Source: Agarophyton chilense
Lineage: Eukaryota > Rhodophyta > Florideophyceae > Gracilariales > Gracilariaceae
Direction of reading: 5' to 3'
Assembly: GCA_030374765.1 (NCBI GenBank)
Contig: JARGXX010000112.1
Coordinates: 1-64,000, forward strand
Length of the DNA stretch: 64,000 nucleotides
Shown here: one piece after another, positions 1-9,222 of the stretch
How the letters are laid out: each line of letters begins with the position of its first letter
Numbering within the stretch: position 1 is the stretch's first letter
Notes under the pieces: generated by a model
Seen by the model: the letters and a program-made list of their open reading frames with translations, nothing else
Told to the model about the DNA's origin: nothing
The model's database searches: none
Program-made: the position numbers and the translations under genes

Positions 1-996
1 CCCTCTAACAAATACTCCCAATCTGCAGACGACCCGTGACTTTTCTTCAGACTAATATCTCCATCCAGCTTCACAATAATATGCCTTAACAGCGAGGATT
101 AGCTCATAGTTGCGACGCATTAATTTAACATAGATGAACTGTTCGTCAATATTGCCATGAATTAGAACAATCGGTGAATTAGAAAACCCACCAAATATCT
201 TGGGTGGAAAATGGCATACAAGTCAGGCGGAATACATATCAGCCAACCAAACTACATCTAACCAGCGCCCGCGTTCGAATAACTCTCCGAATGCAGCCCT
301 TGCCAGTCACCACACGCGTCCAAGTCCAAGTTTCATGGACCCACCGAAAACGACACGCTCCTGCCAAGTCACACAGACCTTTACCGATAAATAGTCGGCA
401 TATTACGATAGATCAGCGACTGCACCAGACCCGACATCGCCTTCGCCGTCTCACCCCTCGGACAGGCTTTCCCAAAACACTACAACGCGACACTAGAGCC
501 TACTCAAGGAGGTACTGCGATACCTTCGAGACACAATTCACTATGGCATATTGTACCACAAGCGCAAAATTTTCTCGACTCTTTGAAGCTTTCTTTCAAG
601 ACGTACACGGACGATGATTTCGCTACCAATGAACGGAACAAGAAATGTATCACAAGATATGTGCCCACAATCCAAGGCGGTCCAATCTCATGGTCCTCCT
701 GTCAACAATTCTGCTTCGCGCAATCCAGCGCTGAAGTGAAATACATTGCAGCAACGGCAGCCGTCCAAAACAGCTGCTCAAAACGTTGCACACTAAAATT
801 CCTTCATTTCATCAAATAAGAGCCCTCACCAGTCTTTCTTGATAATAAATGCGTCTTTGCTATTGGACAAAACGCAGGCGACTCTAAGCGTCGCAATTTC
901 ATCGACTTACGACATCATTATAGACGCGACCACCTCATCGTCGCAACATCAAGCTGGAGTATGTTCTTTCTGCTGCGATATCGCCGACATACTAAC
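1..996 (+). mobile_element. Degenerate Copia fossil, RT/RNase H end (copy at window start)
   Basis: Ty1/Copia family. Recognisable pieces are late reverse transcriptase and RNase H with the family motifs YR.IVG, TRPDIAFAVS, GGPISWSS and AEVKYIAA. The element is broken and enters from outside the window. P1 is inserted at its right end. The same stretch recurs at 24772-25770 and, reversed, at 28997-29994 and 59010-60007. Confidence 0.8.
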
Positions 997-1454
997 CGGA
1001 AATCATGCTGTTATACCTGTGATAGCTTTAAGAATGGTCTGACTTTCAGGAGCACAGCTCTGTCGCTTTCTCAATTGAAACGTGCTCTTGCAGAGCAACG
1101 TTCAAATGGAAGACGCGACGAGTATGGCCGCTAGCTTGGAAACCATGTTGTGGATAAGGTGTTAAGACGCTGCTTATCGAATACGAGCCTTCGAGAGTGT
1201 GTGCGAATGTCGCCGAATAGCTCATACATCGACACTCGCTTGTGATTCGCACGAGTCGTTCGTTGCATTCGAAATACCGCATGGCGCGTTGCAAAGTACG
1301 TTGTCGGCTGTGCCAACTTCAGTGTATTGCAGTCGTAGTCTCGGAACTAGCTCGAATATGCGCAAATCGTGGGACTTGACGTATGGGCTGGGTAAGAGCA
1401 GACAAATGAAAGTAACAAAATATTCTACGAGTGTGTCGCTTTACAACATGAAAG

Positions 1455-1865
1455 CTATCCTAACAATGCAGAGAACAAAGACCCCACCGTCTCGAAAATA
1501 CCGTCTCCGTCAACGTCCTGAGCAAACGAGTCCATCACTCCATCCCCATTGCTATCATACGTGACGTAGTCATATGCCCCATCTTGGTTGGTGTCGTAGC
1601 TGATGGAATCAACTTGACCATCGCTATTTTCATCGCTGGCCACTCCGGTTTGGTCGGAAGCGATTTGAGGTGGTTCCTCACCTTGATCCTGAGCCATGGT
1701 GCTCTGAGTGTGCTTCCTTGCTTCTCCCCTTCCATAGCGGCCCCAGCTGCCAAACTCTTCTTTGGTCACACGCGACAGCTCGTCCTTGTCGCCTTTGATC
1801 ACTGCCTTTCCCATTTTTGCGGAGGTCTTGAGGGCTTTGAGTCCGACGGATACGGGTCCAATCAT
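1455..1865 (-). CDS. 136-residue protein with four Ca-binding-type DxNxDG loops (P1 left arm)
   Basis: The N-terminal half (about residues 1-75) is basic and helix-prone, starting MIGPVSVGLKALKTSAK, with no obvious signal peptide or membrane segment. The C-terminal half has four consecutive 13-residue repeats: DENSDGQVDSISY, DTNQDGAYDYVTY, DSNGDGVMDSFAQ, and DVDGDGIFETVGS. The D-x-[DN]-x-D-G pattern is the metal-binding loop known from EF-hands, dockerins and thrombospondin type 3 repeats; calcium binding is inferred from this. A longer frame opens upstream, but its ATG lies only a few bases past the TATA box, before the expected transcription start. The ATG at 1865 is therefore preferred, giving a leader of roughly 160 bases containing a run of 10 G (C on the coding strand). 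The gene is transcribed leftward, away from its twin at 3362. The family is not recognised. Confidence 0.72.
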   Translation of the reverse strand: MIGPVSVGLKALKTSAKMGKAVIKGDKDELSRVTKEEFGSWGRYGRGEARKHTQSTMAQDQGEEPPQIASDQTGVASDENSDGQVDSISYDTNQDGAYDYVTYDSNGDGVMDSFAQDVDGDGIFETVGSLFSALLG

Positions 1866-2049
1866 GTTTAGTAGTTGTAGAAGAACGGGGGGGGGGTGGT
1901 AGTGGAGAGGTTTTGGAAAAGGGGAAGATCGGTAGGAGAAAGAAGCGATGGGTGCGGTTGACGACACTCGATGTGTAGGTTGCGTAGATGTAGCTGCTGT
2001 GAGCTTGGATAGGGGGATGAGAAAAGAAGAAGCGGGGCCATGACTCACA

Positions 2050-3171
2050 TTTATAGTCTCTGGCTACTCTCTAGGAAGACGCAGATGCTGCGTGGGACCC
2101 TTGCGAGTGGCATCCTACCAGATTGGAAAAATGGACACCGCAGCAAGGCGTCGTAGCTCTTTGAGCAGCCACCGAATCGATGACGTGGATACCGCCAGCG
2201 GGGACGCAGTACGAACACAGCGACTGACATGTAGTTGACTCTTTGCAAATGGTGATTTGCGAGCACGACACCACGTGCGCTGTTGACAGACTATTTGCTG
2301 GCACGGCTGTTGACTGCGCAATGCGTTTCTGTGGCTGAGTCGTCAACGGCATACTGTTGTGTCGACAAAGGGTTGCGAAGGGTATAGGGACCTGGATAGC
2401 ACCACAGCAAGTTTCAGATTTTTAAAAAAGGTATCGGATGTCGTCTTACTTTCTACGGACTCGAAAAGCCCCCATCATTATGTCTGTCCGCAATCATCTT
2501 AATCTCGATGCAGTTCGTTAATAACGACCGAGGAATTTAAGTACAAATCGCGGTATATGCTTTATTTTACCAGCAGTTTCTTTCTGAACAATTTTAATCT
2601 CCGTTTCTTCATAGAAGTGAACGCCAGATTATTTCAGAAAGCTGTAATGTGCGAAATTCTGTTGCAGATTTCATTATGCTTGTAGCCACAGTACTGATGC
2701 GTTTTTGACGACGCAATTTTGAAACACCGTAGATTTGAAATATTGCGACAGCTTTTCGAGAACAGAAGGGGAGGAGTAGAAGCATGTCGATGATATACGA
2801 GTTTAGAAACAGCGGTGTGCTCCCAAGTGGAGATGCCCAGGTCCAAATAGACATCGCTGGTACACAGTACAGTATGCCTTCGTGTTCAAAAAACGACATT
2901 ACGGCCAGCCGTCAGCTCAGCCATGTTTCGCTACCTTGTTGACATGTACGTGTCATCAAACCCACTCCTTATGGCGAGACAACTAAATATGAGTCGCTTG
3001 TCAACAGCGTCCTTGCTGGCGAGTCCATCAACATCTCCTCAGCCCATTTAATACGACGTCACCGCGTTCATTCCAATCTCCCGGTCCAAAGAGCTGAACG
3101 CCTTGAAGTCCATTTCCAAACACGTAGCATCTGCCGTACAATGGTACCAGCAGTCTTCCAGAGACTATAAA
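2050..3171. promoter_or_regulatory. Bidirectional promoter/spacer of P1
   Basis: TATA boxes face outward at both edges (TTTATA 2050-2055 and TATAAA 3166-3171), each about 190 bases from the start codon of one twin gene. The ~1.1 kb between them is not an inverted repeat. It contains several TGTTGAC/GTCAACA motifs and a TGACGT motif on each side. Relative to P2 and P3 it is inverted and visibly diverged (a few percent, with indels). Open frames in it change frame between copies, so I treat it as non-coding. Confidence 0.6.
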
Positions 3172-3361
3172 TGTGAGTCATGGCCCCGCTTCTTCTTTTC
3201 TCATCCCCCCTATCCAAGCTCACAGCAGCTACATCTACGCAACCTACACATCGAGTGTCGTCAACCGCACCCATCGCTTCTTTCTCCTACCGATCTTCCC
3301 CTTTTCCAAAACCTCTCCACTACCACCCCCCCCCCCCCCCGTTCTTCTACAACTACTAAAC

Positions 3362-3772
3362 ATGATTGGACCCGTATCCGTCGGACTCAAAGCCCTCAAG
3401 ACCTCCGCAAAAATGGGAAAGGCAGTGATCAAAGGCGACAAGGACGAGCTGTCGCGTGTGACCAAAGAAGAGTTTGGCAGCTGGGGCCGCTATGGAAGGG
3501 GAGAAGCAAGGAAGCACACTCAGAGCACCATGGCTCAGGATCAAGGTGAGGAACCACCTCAAATCGCTTCCGACCAAACCGGAGTGGCCAGCGATGAAAA
3601 TAGCGATGGTCAAGTTGATTCCATCAGCTACGACACCAACCAAGATGGGGCATATGACTACGTCACGTATGATAGCAATGGGGATGGAGTGATGGACTCG
3701 TTTGCTCAGGACGTTGACGGAGACGGTATTTTCGAGACGGTGGGGTCTTTGTTCTCTGCATTGTTAGGATAG
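3362..3772 (+). CDS. 136-residue protein with four Ca-binding-type loops (P1 right arm)
   Basis: This is the mirror twin of the gene at 1455-1865 and encodes the same 136 residues, with a basic N-terminal half and four 13-residue DxNxDG-type loops. It is transcribed rightward from the shared spacer. TATAAA is at 3166-3171, and the leader contains a 15-base C run just before the ATG. The ATG at 3173 belongs to a longer in-frame reading but sits next to the TATA box, so it is unlikely to be in the mRNA. The coding sequence is uninterrupted and identical at protein level in all six copies, which argues for a real gene kept by selection or by copy-to-copy conversion. Confidence 0.74.
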   Translation: MIGPVSVGLKALKTSAKMGKAVIKGDKDELSRVTKEEFGSWGRYGRGEARKHTQSTMAQDQGEEPPQIASDQTGVASDENSDGQVDSISYDTNQDGAYDYVTYDSNGDGVMDSFAQDVDGDGIFETVGSLFSALLG

Positions 3773-4343
3773 CTTTCATGTTGTAAAGCGACACACTCGT
3801 AGAATATTTTGTTACTTTCATTTGTCTGCTCTTACCCAGCCCATACGTCAAGTCCCACGATTTGCGCATATTCGAGCTAGTTCCGAGACTACGACTGCAA
3901 TACACTGAAGTTGGCACAGCCGACAACGTACTTTGCAACGCGCCATGCGGTATTTCGAATGCAACGAACGACTCGTGCGAATCACAAGCGAGTGTCGATG
4001 TATGAGCTATTCGGCGACATTCGCACACACTCTCGAAGGCTCGTATTCGATAAGCAGCGTCTTAACACCTTATCCACAACATGGTTTCCAAGCTAGCGGC
4101 CATACTCGTCGCGTCTTCCATTTGAACGTTGCTCTGCAAGAGCACGTTTCAATTGAGAAAGCGACAGAGCAGTGCCTCTGGAGGTCATCAGAAAGGACTA
4201 TTCTTAGAGGTATAACAGCATGATTTCCGCCAACGTCATGGCGCGAAGCGTCTCGACATCATTCTAGCCATGTCTAGGTGTATGCTTTTGCTTTCCGATC
4301 GCTTTTCTTCGGAGAAGCATACTGAACTTGGATTTGCTGCAAT

Positions 4344-5204
4344 CTAGTCCTTCCTGACGTGCATCGCGGGGGCCACCTGGGCCAGTAGCGCGCCAACATG
4401 CGCAGGCCTCTCGTTAACGATCAGTGCATTACTACCCTTCCCCATCTGGCCGTACATATCAACAAACTCAAGCGCAACAGCAAACTTAGCCGCCTCCATG
4501 GCACCACGCTCTCCAAACGCCTTCGCCATCTCACGCAGCGCTTCTCCCCTAGCCACAGACTCCAGTTCGATAGCACGCGCCTTGCGCTCTGCCACAATTC
4601 TCAATTTACTCTCTTCCGCTCGCGCCTCGTTACGCACGCGCAATAAATGACCCTGTGATTCATTCTCCAAGCGGATTCGTACACCTTCCGACTGAAGAGC
4701 GGCGGCTTGTTTCGCGCCTTCCACCTCGGGCACCTTTTCGCGACGCATGCGTTCGGCGGCGGCTTGCTTGTCTATGGCCTCTAGAATATGCTTGTCGGGT
4801 TTGACATCGAGTATTTCGTGTTGAGTTACTACTAGACCCCAGTTGAATGCTGCGTCTGTGACTGCGTCGCTGACGCGTTGGTTGACGTGTTTGCGGGAGT
4901 GGAAGAGTGGGTCGAGTTCCAATTCACCCACTGCGGGGCGCATGGCAGATTTGGCGAGTTCTTGTACCGGGCGTAGTGGATCAGTGGCACCGTATGCTGC
5001 CTTTTCCGCGTCAACAAAGCGCACAAAAACGACTGCATCCACGCCAACAGTGACGTTATCCTTAGTGACTGCGTTTTGTGGCGGATAATACAAAGTCCGT
5101 TCTCTCATGTCGACTCGATATGCAATACGGTCAATAAAAGGCGCACAAAGAAACCAACCGGCGGAATGTATGGCATGAAAAGAACCTAAACGCTCTACCA
5201 CCAT
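4344..5204 (-). CDS. SPFH/Band 7 domain protein, stomatin-like protein 2 type
   Basis: Translation from the ATG at 5204 gives 286 residues beginning MVVERLGSFH. It follows the SLP2 pattern: VVERLG, a DRI.YRVDMRE segment, NVTVGVDAVVFVR, a YG..DP...V..LA stretch, then a long E/A/K/R-rich helical region and the end segment F..M....NALIVNERP. The family are membrane-associated scaffold proteins; SLP2 acts at the mitochondrial inner membrane, binding prohibitins and cardiolipin. The frame stays open upstream without a convincing ATG, and the N-terminal targeting segment expected for SLP2 is missing, so the 5' end may be truncated or carried by an upstream exon. The gene is divergent from the alpha-CA relic at 5288. 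An 8 bp stem (GTATGCTT/AAGCATAC) lies 3' of it at about 4280-4322. The second copy (54813-55673) encodes the same protein. Confidence 0.85.
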   Translation of the reverse strand: MVVERLGSFHAIHSAGWFLCAPFIDRIAYRVDMRERTLYYPPQNAVTKDNVTVGVDAVVFVRFVDAEKAAYGATDPLRPVQELAKSAMRPAVGELELDPLFHSRKHVNQRVSDAVTDAAFNWGLVVTQHEILDVKPDKHILEAIDKQAAAERMRREKVPEVEGAKQAAALQSEGVRIRLENESQGHLLRVRNEARAEESKLRIVAERKARAIELESVARGEALREMAKAFGERGAMEAAKFAVALEFVDMYGQMGKGSNALIVNERPAHVGALLAQVAPAMHVRKD

Positions 5205-5287
5205 GCGCTCACCCTCCAAGCATATGTTCAGCAGCTTGTTTATGGTAGAAACAGGCCACGCGTGAGGGGAAGTTTTCTCAACGCGCG

Positions 5288-5548
5288 CAGAGCTACTATA
5301 TTCACTCTGAAGACCATGCTTTCCCAGTTCACATGTCTTCCTTCATCGGAAATGAAGGCTACTGCACCTATCAAGGCTCTCTTACAACACCTCCCTGCTC
5401 TAAGCAAGTTACTTGGCTCGTTGCCATTCAAGAGCAGCCAATCCATCTCGCTGATGTGAAACTCTACAAGAAATTGGCGGCCAGTGCTGAATTCGGAAAC
5501 AATCGTCCCGTTCATCCTTTGAATGGTAGGCAAATCAAGTGCTTCTGA
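5288..5548 (+). pseudogene. Alpha-carbonic anhydrase, C-terminal relic (CA-1)
   Basis: About 87 residues resemble the last third of eukaryotic alpha-CA: the YQGSLTTPPCSKQVTWLV signature and the closing NNRPVHPLNGR. The catalytic zinc-ligand region is absent, so it cannot be an active enzyme alone. The reading ends at a stop soon after NGRQI. One frame over, overlapping, is a very hydrophobic stretch (TIAAVLVAAVLVAAVAVF, ORF 5523-5723) that could be a lost C-terminal membrane anchor. The relic is divergent from the SPFH gene and convergent with the second CA relic at 7133-7760. Confidence 0.7.
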
Positions 5549-6180
5549 TCTCACCATCGCCGCCGTCCTGGTCGCCGCCGTTCTCGTCGCCGCAGTCGCC
5601 GTTTTCACTGATATCAGATTCGCATCATTCTTGCATGGGCTCATGCTTTTTGATTTTACTTTTTTTTTTTTGACTTGCTATGTCTCAACTTACACAGTTC
5701 TTTTGATGTGCCATCGACGATAGAATCAAGATAAAGCTACTGCATCATGTTTCCGAAGTTTCCATTTTTTTGTATATCGGAAAGAAATAAAAGTTGTTAA
5801 TTGAGATGAATTAGCCATTTGGCTCCCGATCGAGCGCTACAGCGGCACATGTCTGTGTTGTGAATACATGCAGATAGAGACGAACATTCTATGGCGCTCT
5901 CGTTTGTTCTTAACAGCAGATTTCTAGTGTATATATCTGTATCTAATATGGTCCTTTCTCCCAGTTCGCCCCCAATCCAAATATGAAAGCGAAGAAGCTG
6001 GGCGACCGTGCTCGCCTCTCCTTCAAGAGAAAGCAAGGCGCCCTTCCTCTTATAGACAAAGAAGAGAAAATAAACCTAACAGTTCGTCACTAGTTACGCT
6101 GTATCGAAGAAGGTACGTAATAGTCACTATTGTATCAGACAACAGGTAAGAAGTGTTTCATTTGCTCTTTGTTGAATTTA
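5549..6180. other. No recognised gene; hydrophobic frame and T run
   Basis: This contains the end of the hydrophobic frame noted with CA-1, a 12-base T run near 5661-5672, and short open frames on both strands without recognisable motifs. Nothing else is seen. The mirror is 53837-54468. Confidence 0.5.
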
Positions 6181-6567
6181 ATGTCTCATCAAATGTTAAA
6201 TAATCTCAAAAATACAGCTTCACGACAGTTCTTGAGCGTGAAAGAGGGCAACCATATAGCATATGGCATCATCACAAGCATATGCTTGGAAGCAAACCAA
6301 ATAATATCGGCGACGCTTGTAACGTTTCGTTCCAATAACTTACGCAATTTGTTCAACGTCACCGTCAGTATTAACGGTAGCGTCGAAAACAAAATTGAAT
6401 CCATCACGGCAAAAGCGGTTAAGTTTGGAGACGTACAGAATATTATGCGCCCAATTTGGTATGATACAGGTCCGATGCATTTCAATCTGCAAAAGGAATC
6501 AATGCAACCAGCTCGCCAGTTCTTAGAGAGAAAATCGGCGGGGAAAAAGTGTGTCTGTTCAAATTAA
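6181..6567 (+). CDS. Hypothetical protein, 128 residues
   Basis: This starts at the ATG at 6181 (MSHQMLNNLKNTASR) and ends at 6567. No domain is recognised; the middle (FNVTVSINGSVENKIESI) looks like alternating beta-strand sequence. An open frame of 98 codons overlaps it on the opposite strand, so coding status is uncertain. It is preserved without change in the mirrored copy, but so is most of this stretch. Confidence 0.3.
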   Translation: MSHQMLNNLKNTASRQFLSVKEGNHIAYGIITSICLEANQIISATLVTFRSNNLRNLFNVTVSINGSVENKIESITAKAVKFGDVQNIMRPIWYDTGPMHFNLQKESMQPARQFLERKSAGKKCVCSN

Positions 6568-7132
6568 CATTTTTGGGATCATTTAATGAAGTGTCTGAGC
6601 GATAAATAAGGGGTTGGCATTGATTCGCAGCATCGACAGCCAAATTCTTGCGTGCAGCACGGGTAACTACAAGCCCTCTGGCTCTCAACCCAATTAACAT
6701 ATTCTTGCGAGCGGACTGTTGTACGGCTTACGTAAGCTGGCAAATTAGGTGCCTGACGTAGCGGACATCGCGGTACCGGAGTGACCTTCGTATCGCAACA
6801 TGTTCCCTGAAAGACTACCAAGGTGGATTTACATCACAAATGTCGTTACGCATCTCTACGGAAAAAAAGCATTACGAGCGAAGAACAGTGTGTTGGTTTT
6901 GAATCCATCAAAACAGACTCTATTCCACTCGTAGAGGCCTATTTTGTGGGCTCAACTGTTCTGTCGATAACGTGTTCTGAAGGAGCATTTCTAGAAAAAT
7001 AAAAAAACGTAGGACCCACACGTTTGATACTCGAAAGTTGACCCATACATATGAATAAGGATGACAAGAAGTGGGAGGGCGATTTTTATTGACGACCTCG
7101 AACAATATTCCTGAAAGGTTTCGGTCTGAAGC
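6568..7132. other. No recognised gene
   Basis: This is a mixed-composition stretch between the hypothetical ORF and the second CA relic. A cysteine-rich frame of about 80 codons on the minus strand (6579-6821) shows no family pattern. The mirror is 52870-53449. Confidence 0.4.
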
Positions 7133-7760
7133 AAGTAACTCCTCTATAATTCAACGGGTGCACCGGACGACTATTTCCGAAGTCAGCACTGGCAGCAAAT
7201 TCTTTGTAGAGTCTCACATCGTTGACATGAATTGGCTGCTTTTGGAAACAAGCCAAGTAACGTCCTTAGAACAGGGAAGGGTTGTGAGAGAGCCTTGACA
7301 AGTACAATAGCCTTCGTTTCCGATGAAGGACGACATGTGAACTGAAAAAGCATGGTGCTGAGAGTGAACATGGGTAACGATTGAATGAAATTTTGAAGAA
7401 GATCCGCTGTGGCGAGTAGTCTGCGGTTCTTCGGTGAAGAAAGTGCCGAGAACGAGTAAAGAGCCGTCAGAGGCACTATGAACCATATGAGCTTCCAATG
7501 GATAGTGCTCGCCGTGCACAGTATGCTCACTTGGGGAATGAAAATGGAGGTTGATCACTCGATAGTGCTTTCCGTTGAAAACTGTGTGACCGCAAAGATT
7601 GTGCGACTCACAGCTAAGAGCCCAGTTTGTCTTAGCGAAAGTTATGTTCCGAACAAGTTGCTTGTTGAGGTAGCAAACATATGTTTCACTGTTTGCTACC
7701 TCGCTTTTATGATAATCAAAAACATGCGAGAGAGAAGGTAGTACAATGGAGTTTTTCAGT
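7133..7760 (-). pseudogene. Alpha-carbonic anhydrase relic (CA-2) with zinc-ligand region
   Basis: Reading on the minus strand, the alpha-CA hallmarks appear in order: FNGKHYRVINLHFHSPSEHT (first two zinc-ligand histidines in LHFH), YPLEAHMVH (third ligand in EAHMVH), GSLTTLPCS, then NSRPVHPLN. The enzyme family interconverts CO2 and bicarbonate. The frame shifts between the TWLV and PIHV segments (near 7255), and the N-terminal part before the FNGKHY region is not CA-like, so it is a broken gene. It is related to CA-1 (shared HMSSFIGNEGYC segment) and convergent with it. The Copia element of the right arm is inserted at its 3' end. Confidence 0.75.
7667..7702. repeat. Perfect 12 bp hairpin in CA-2 relic
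   Basis: GAGGTAGCAAAC and its exact complement GTTTGCTACCTC are separated by 12 bases. The mirror copy is at 47060-47095. It could be a DNA or RNA hairpin, or the footprint of a small inserted foldback sequence. Confidence 0.6.
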
Positions 7761-8199
7761 ATTGTTTTCTCTCAGATCTTCTCTGGAAGAGATCTGGGCA
7801 GTGATTAACAGAGCCTAGAGCTGTGTCGTTGTTGACAAACTCCAATGAAACACATCATTTTTGAAAATTTTACGTCTTATTGAAGAACAACAAAGCGTTC
7901 ACATGTCCCTATAACACGCTTAACCACCTTTGCTGTTGCAACAGTTCCTGAACTTCGTCTCCCTACACCTTTTTATCGCTGCGGATGTTCTCCACGACTA
8001 TCCTCGCTTCCATAATGCTATGTATTGAAATTAATTGTCGACAATATGCTTAGCTACCCAACTTAGCAGCAAACTACGACGAATCCGTAGAAGTTTTTCG
8101 CACTTCCGTATTGGTGACAGCGAAAAAGTTCGTCCCGGATATGGAGAGGCCATTGCAGGGTTTAAGCGAAGTTATCAAACTAATCGCCTGACAACTAGA
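7761..8199. other. No recognised gene
   Basis: This lies between CA-2 and transposase H1. I see only short frames; part may belong to the 5' region of H1. The mirror is about 46563-47001. Confidence 0.4.
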
Positions 8200-9092
8200 T
8201 AACAAATACTGCGATCCGATAATACATGGTTCATGTCAGTCGTTCATATGCGTGAGTCGGGCTTTGATGCTTTGCACAAATTAGCTGCCGATCAGATAAA
8301 ATGTCCCCTGGACTACAACATGTTATAACAGACAGAATGGGCTTGGAAAAGACGTAGAAGGATGAAAAAAACTTTCAAGGAGCTATTATTTCTTTATTTG
8401 GAGATTTTGAATGGTGGACCATCAGAATTAGATTCTATTGTAAACTTGGCAAGTAGATATAGGTTATTTAATGGAACCTCATGGAATTACATATATAACA
8501 CGGGCTGGCATGCTTTCGGGCTTTGTCACTGTTCGAGCCAATTCAATGGCCTGGAGCGAAAGAAAGAGCCACGATGAAGGGCTTAATAAGAGGTTTTCTA
8601 AAGGCTGTTTTGTTCGTTGACGGCACAAGACAAACCATATGTAAGTCGAATGACGAAGGTGTGCAAAACGACCAGTACTTCGGCAAGGACGCAATTCATT
8701 GCTATGCCCTACTAATATATGTAGATATCTATGGGGTAATACGTAGAGTTGAAGTGTCCTACTCTGGTTGCGTTCATGAAAAGACCATGTTTCAAATGGC
8801 CGGTGTGTACCTTCGGAGAGAAAAGAACTTCGCTAACGGAGAACAGATGATTTGTGCTGCCGCGTTAGTCGGTGCAGGCGAGCCAAGTTGGACAATTGCG
8901 CCATTTAAGAAAGGAACAGGACTCTACTTCAAACTGCGCCAGGAATGGAACAATGATGTCCGGAAACGGTTCTGGAACAAAATGTCAATCGACTATATCA
9001 AGAACGGAAACCGGGCTTTTATTTATTGCTGTTCTTGCGCCGATGAACTTTTCACAGCCTCCATACATGTAGCACCAATGATAATTAACTGA
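8200..9092 (+). pseudogene. PIF/Harbinger-type DDE transposase H1, frameshifted
   Basis: Two overlapping frames (8362-8577 and 8523-9092) together cover a DDE_Tnp_4-like transposase. Motifs are IQWPGAKER, VLFVDGTRQTI (first acidic residue in VDGT), YFGKDAIHCY, VDIYGVI and GCVHEKTMF. This family cuts and pastes its DNA with an RNase H-fold DDE catalytic core. The frame change falls around 8523-8577 and is also present in the mirror copy, so it predates the duplication. Upstream, an interrupted coding-like stretch reaches back to about 8200. No terminal repeats could be assigned. A second, tail-to-tail ORF follows at 9223-9864. Confidence 0.7.
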
Positions 9093-9222
9093 AAACTTTG
9101 GCTTGATGGGCTTCAAATCATACCAATTAAACGAATGATTCAAAGTATGAACCCTTCAGAACGCCTGTTGTTTTTAAAAGAGTCTTAGAAAATAAGATGA
9201 CCGCCAAGGCATAAACACGCTT

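Larger units (their letters stand above)
997..4229. mobile_element. Hinge module P1: ~3.2 kb element with ~1.07 kb terminal inverted repeats
   Basis: The arms are 997-2063 and 3158-4229, with a unique spacer at 2064-3157. The outer ends are mirror images (CGGAAATCATGCTG and its complement), followed by about 45 diverged bases, then near-perfect arm identity. The module lies inside the coding end of an old Copia fossil. The left flank ends CTAAC (992-996) and the right flank starts CCAAC (4230-4234), a 4-of-5 match suggesting a target duplication. The last ~450 bases of each arm, downstream of the gene, hold only overlapping open frames on both strands that I judge non-coding. No transposase is visible inside P, so if mobile it would be non-autonomous (foldback-like). 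The spacer is inverted relative to P2 and P3. Confidence 0.7.

Noticed and set aside
2609-2899. 96-residue ORF in the P spacer (also at 27098-27388 and 57113-57403)
   Set aside because: The ends match between P1 and P2/P3, but the middle is read in different frames because of indels, so it is not kept as a protein. Treated as promoter/spacer DNA.
3173-3772. Longer 195-199 residue version of the Ca-loop protein beginning MSHGPASSF
   Set aside because: Its ATG lies only a few bases after the TATA box, upstream of the expected transcription start. It reads through the variable C run, whose length changes would shift its frame between copies. The 136-residue start avoids both problems.
3911-4223. 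Overlapping ORFs on both strands in the part of each P arm downstream of the gene
   Set aside because: They are identical in all arms only because the DNA is. They overlap each other on opposite strands and show no motif. Probably 3' non-coding sequence.
6579-6821. Cysteine-rich 80-residue minus-strand ORF
   Set aside because: Irregular cysteine spacing, no secretion signal, overlaps other frames, no family pattern.
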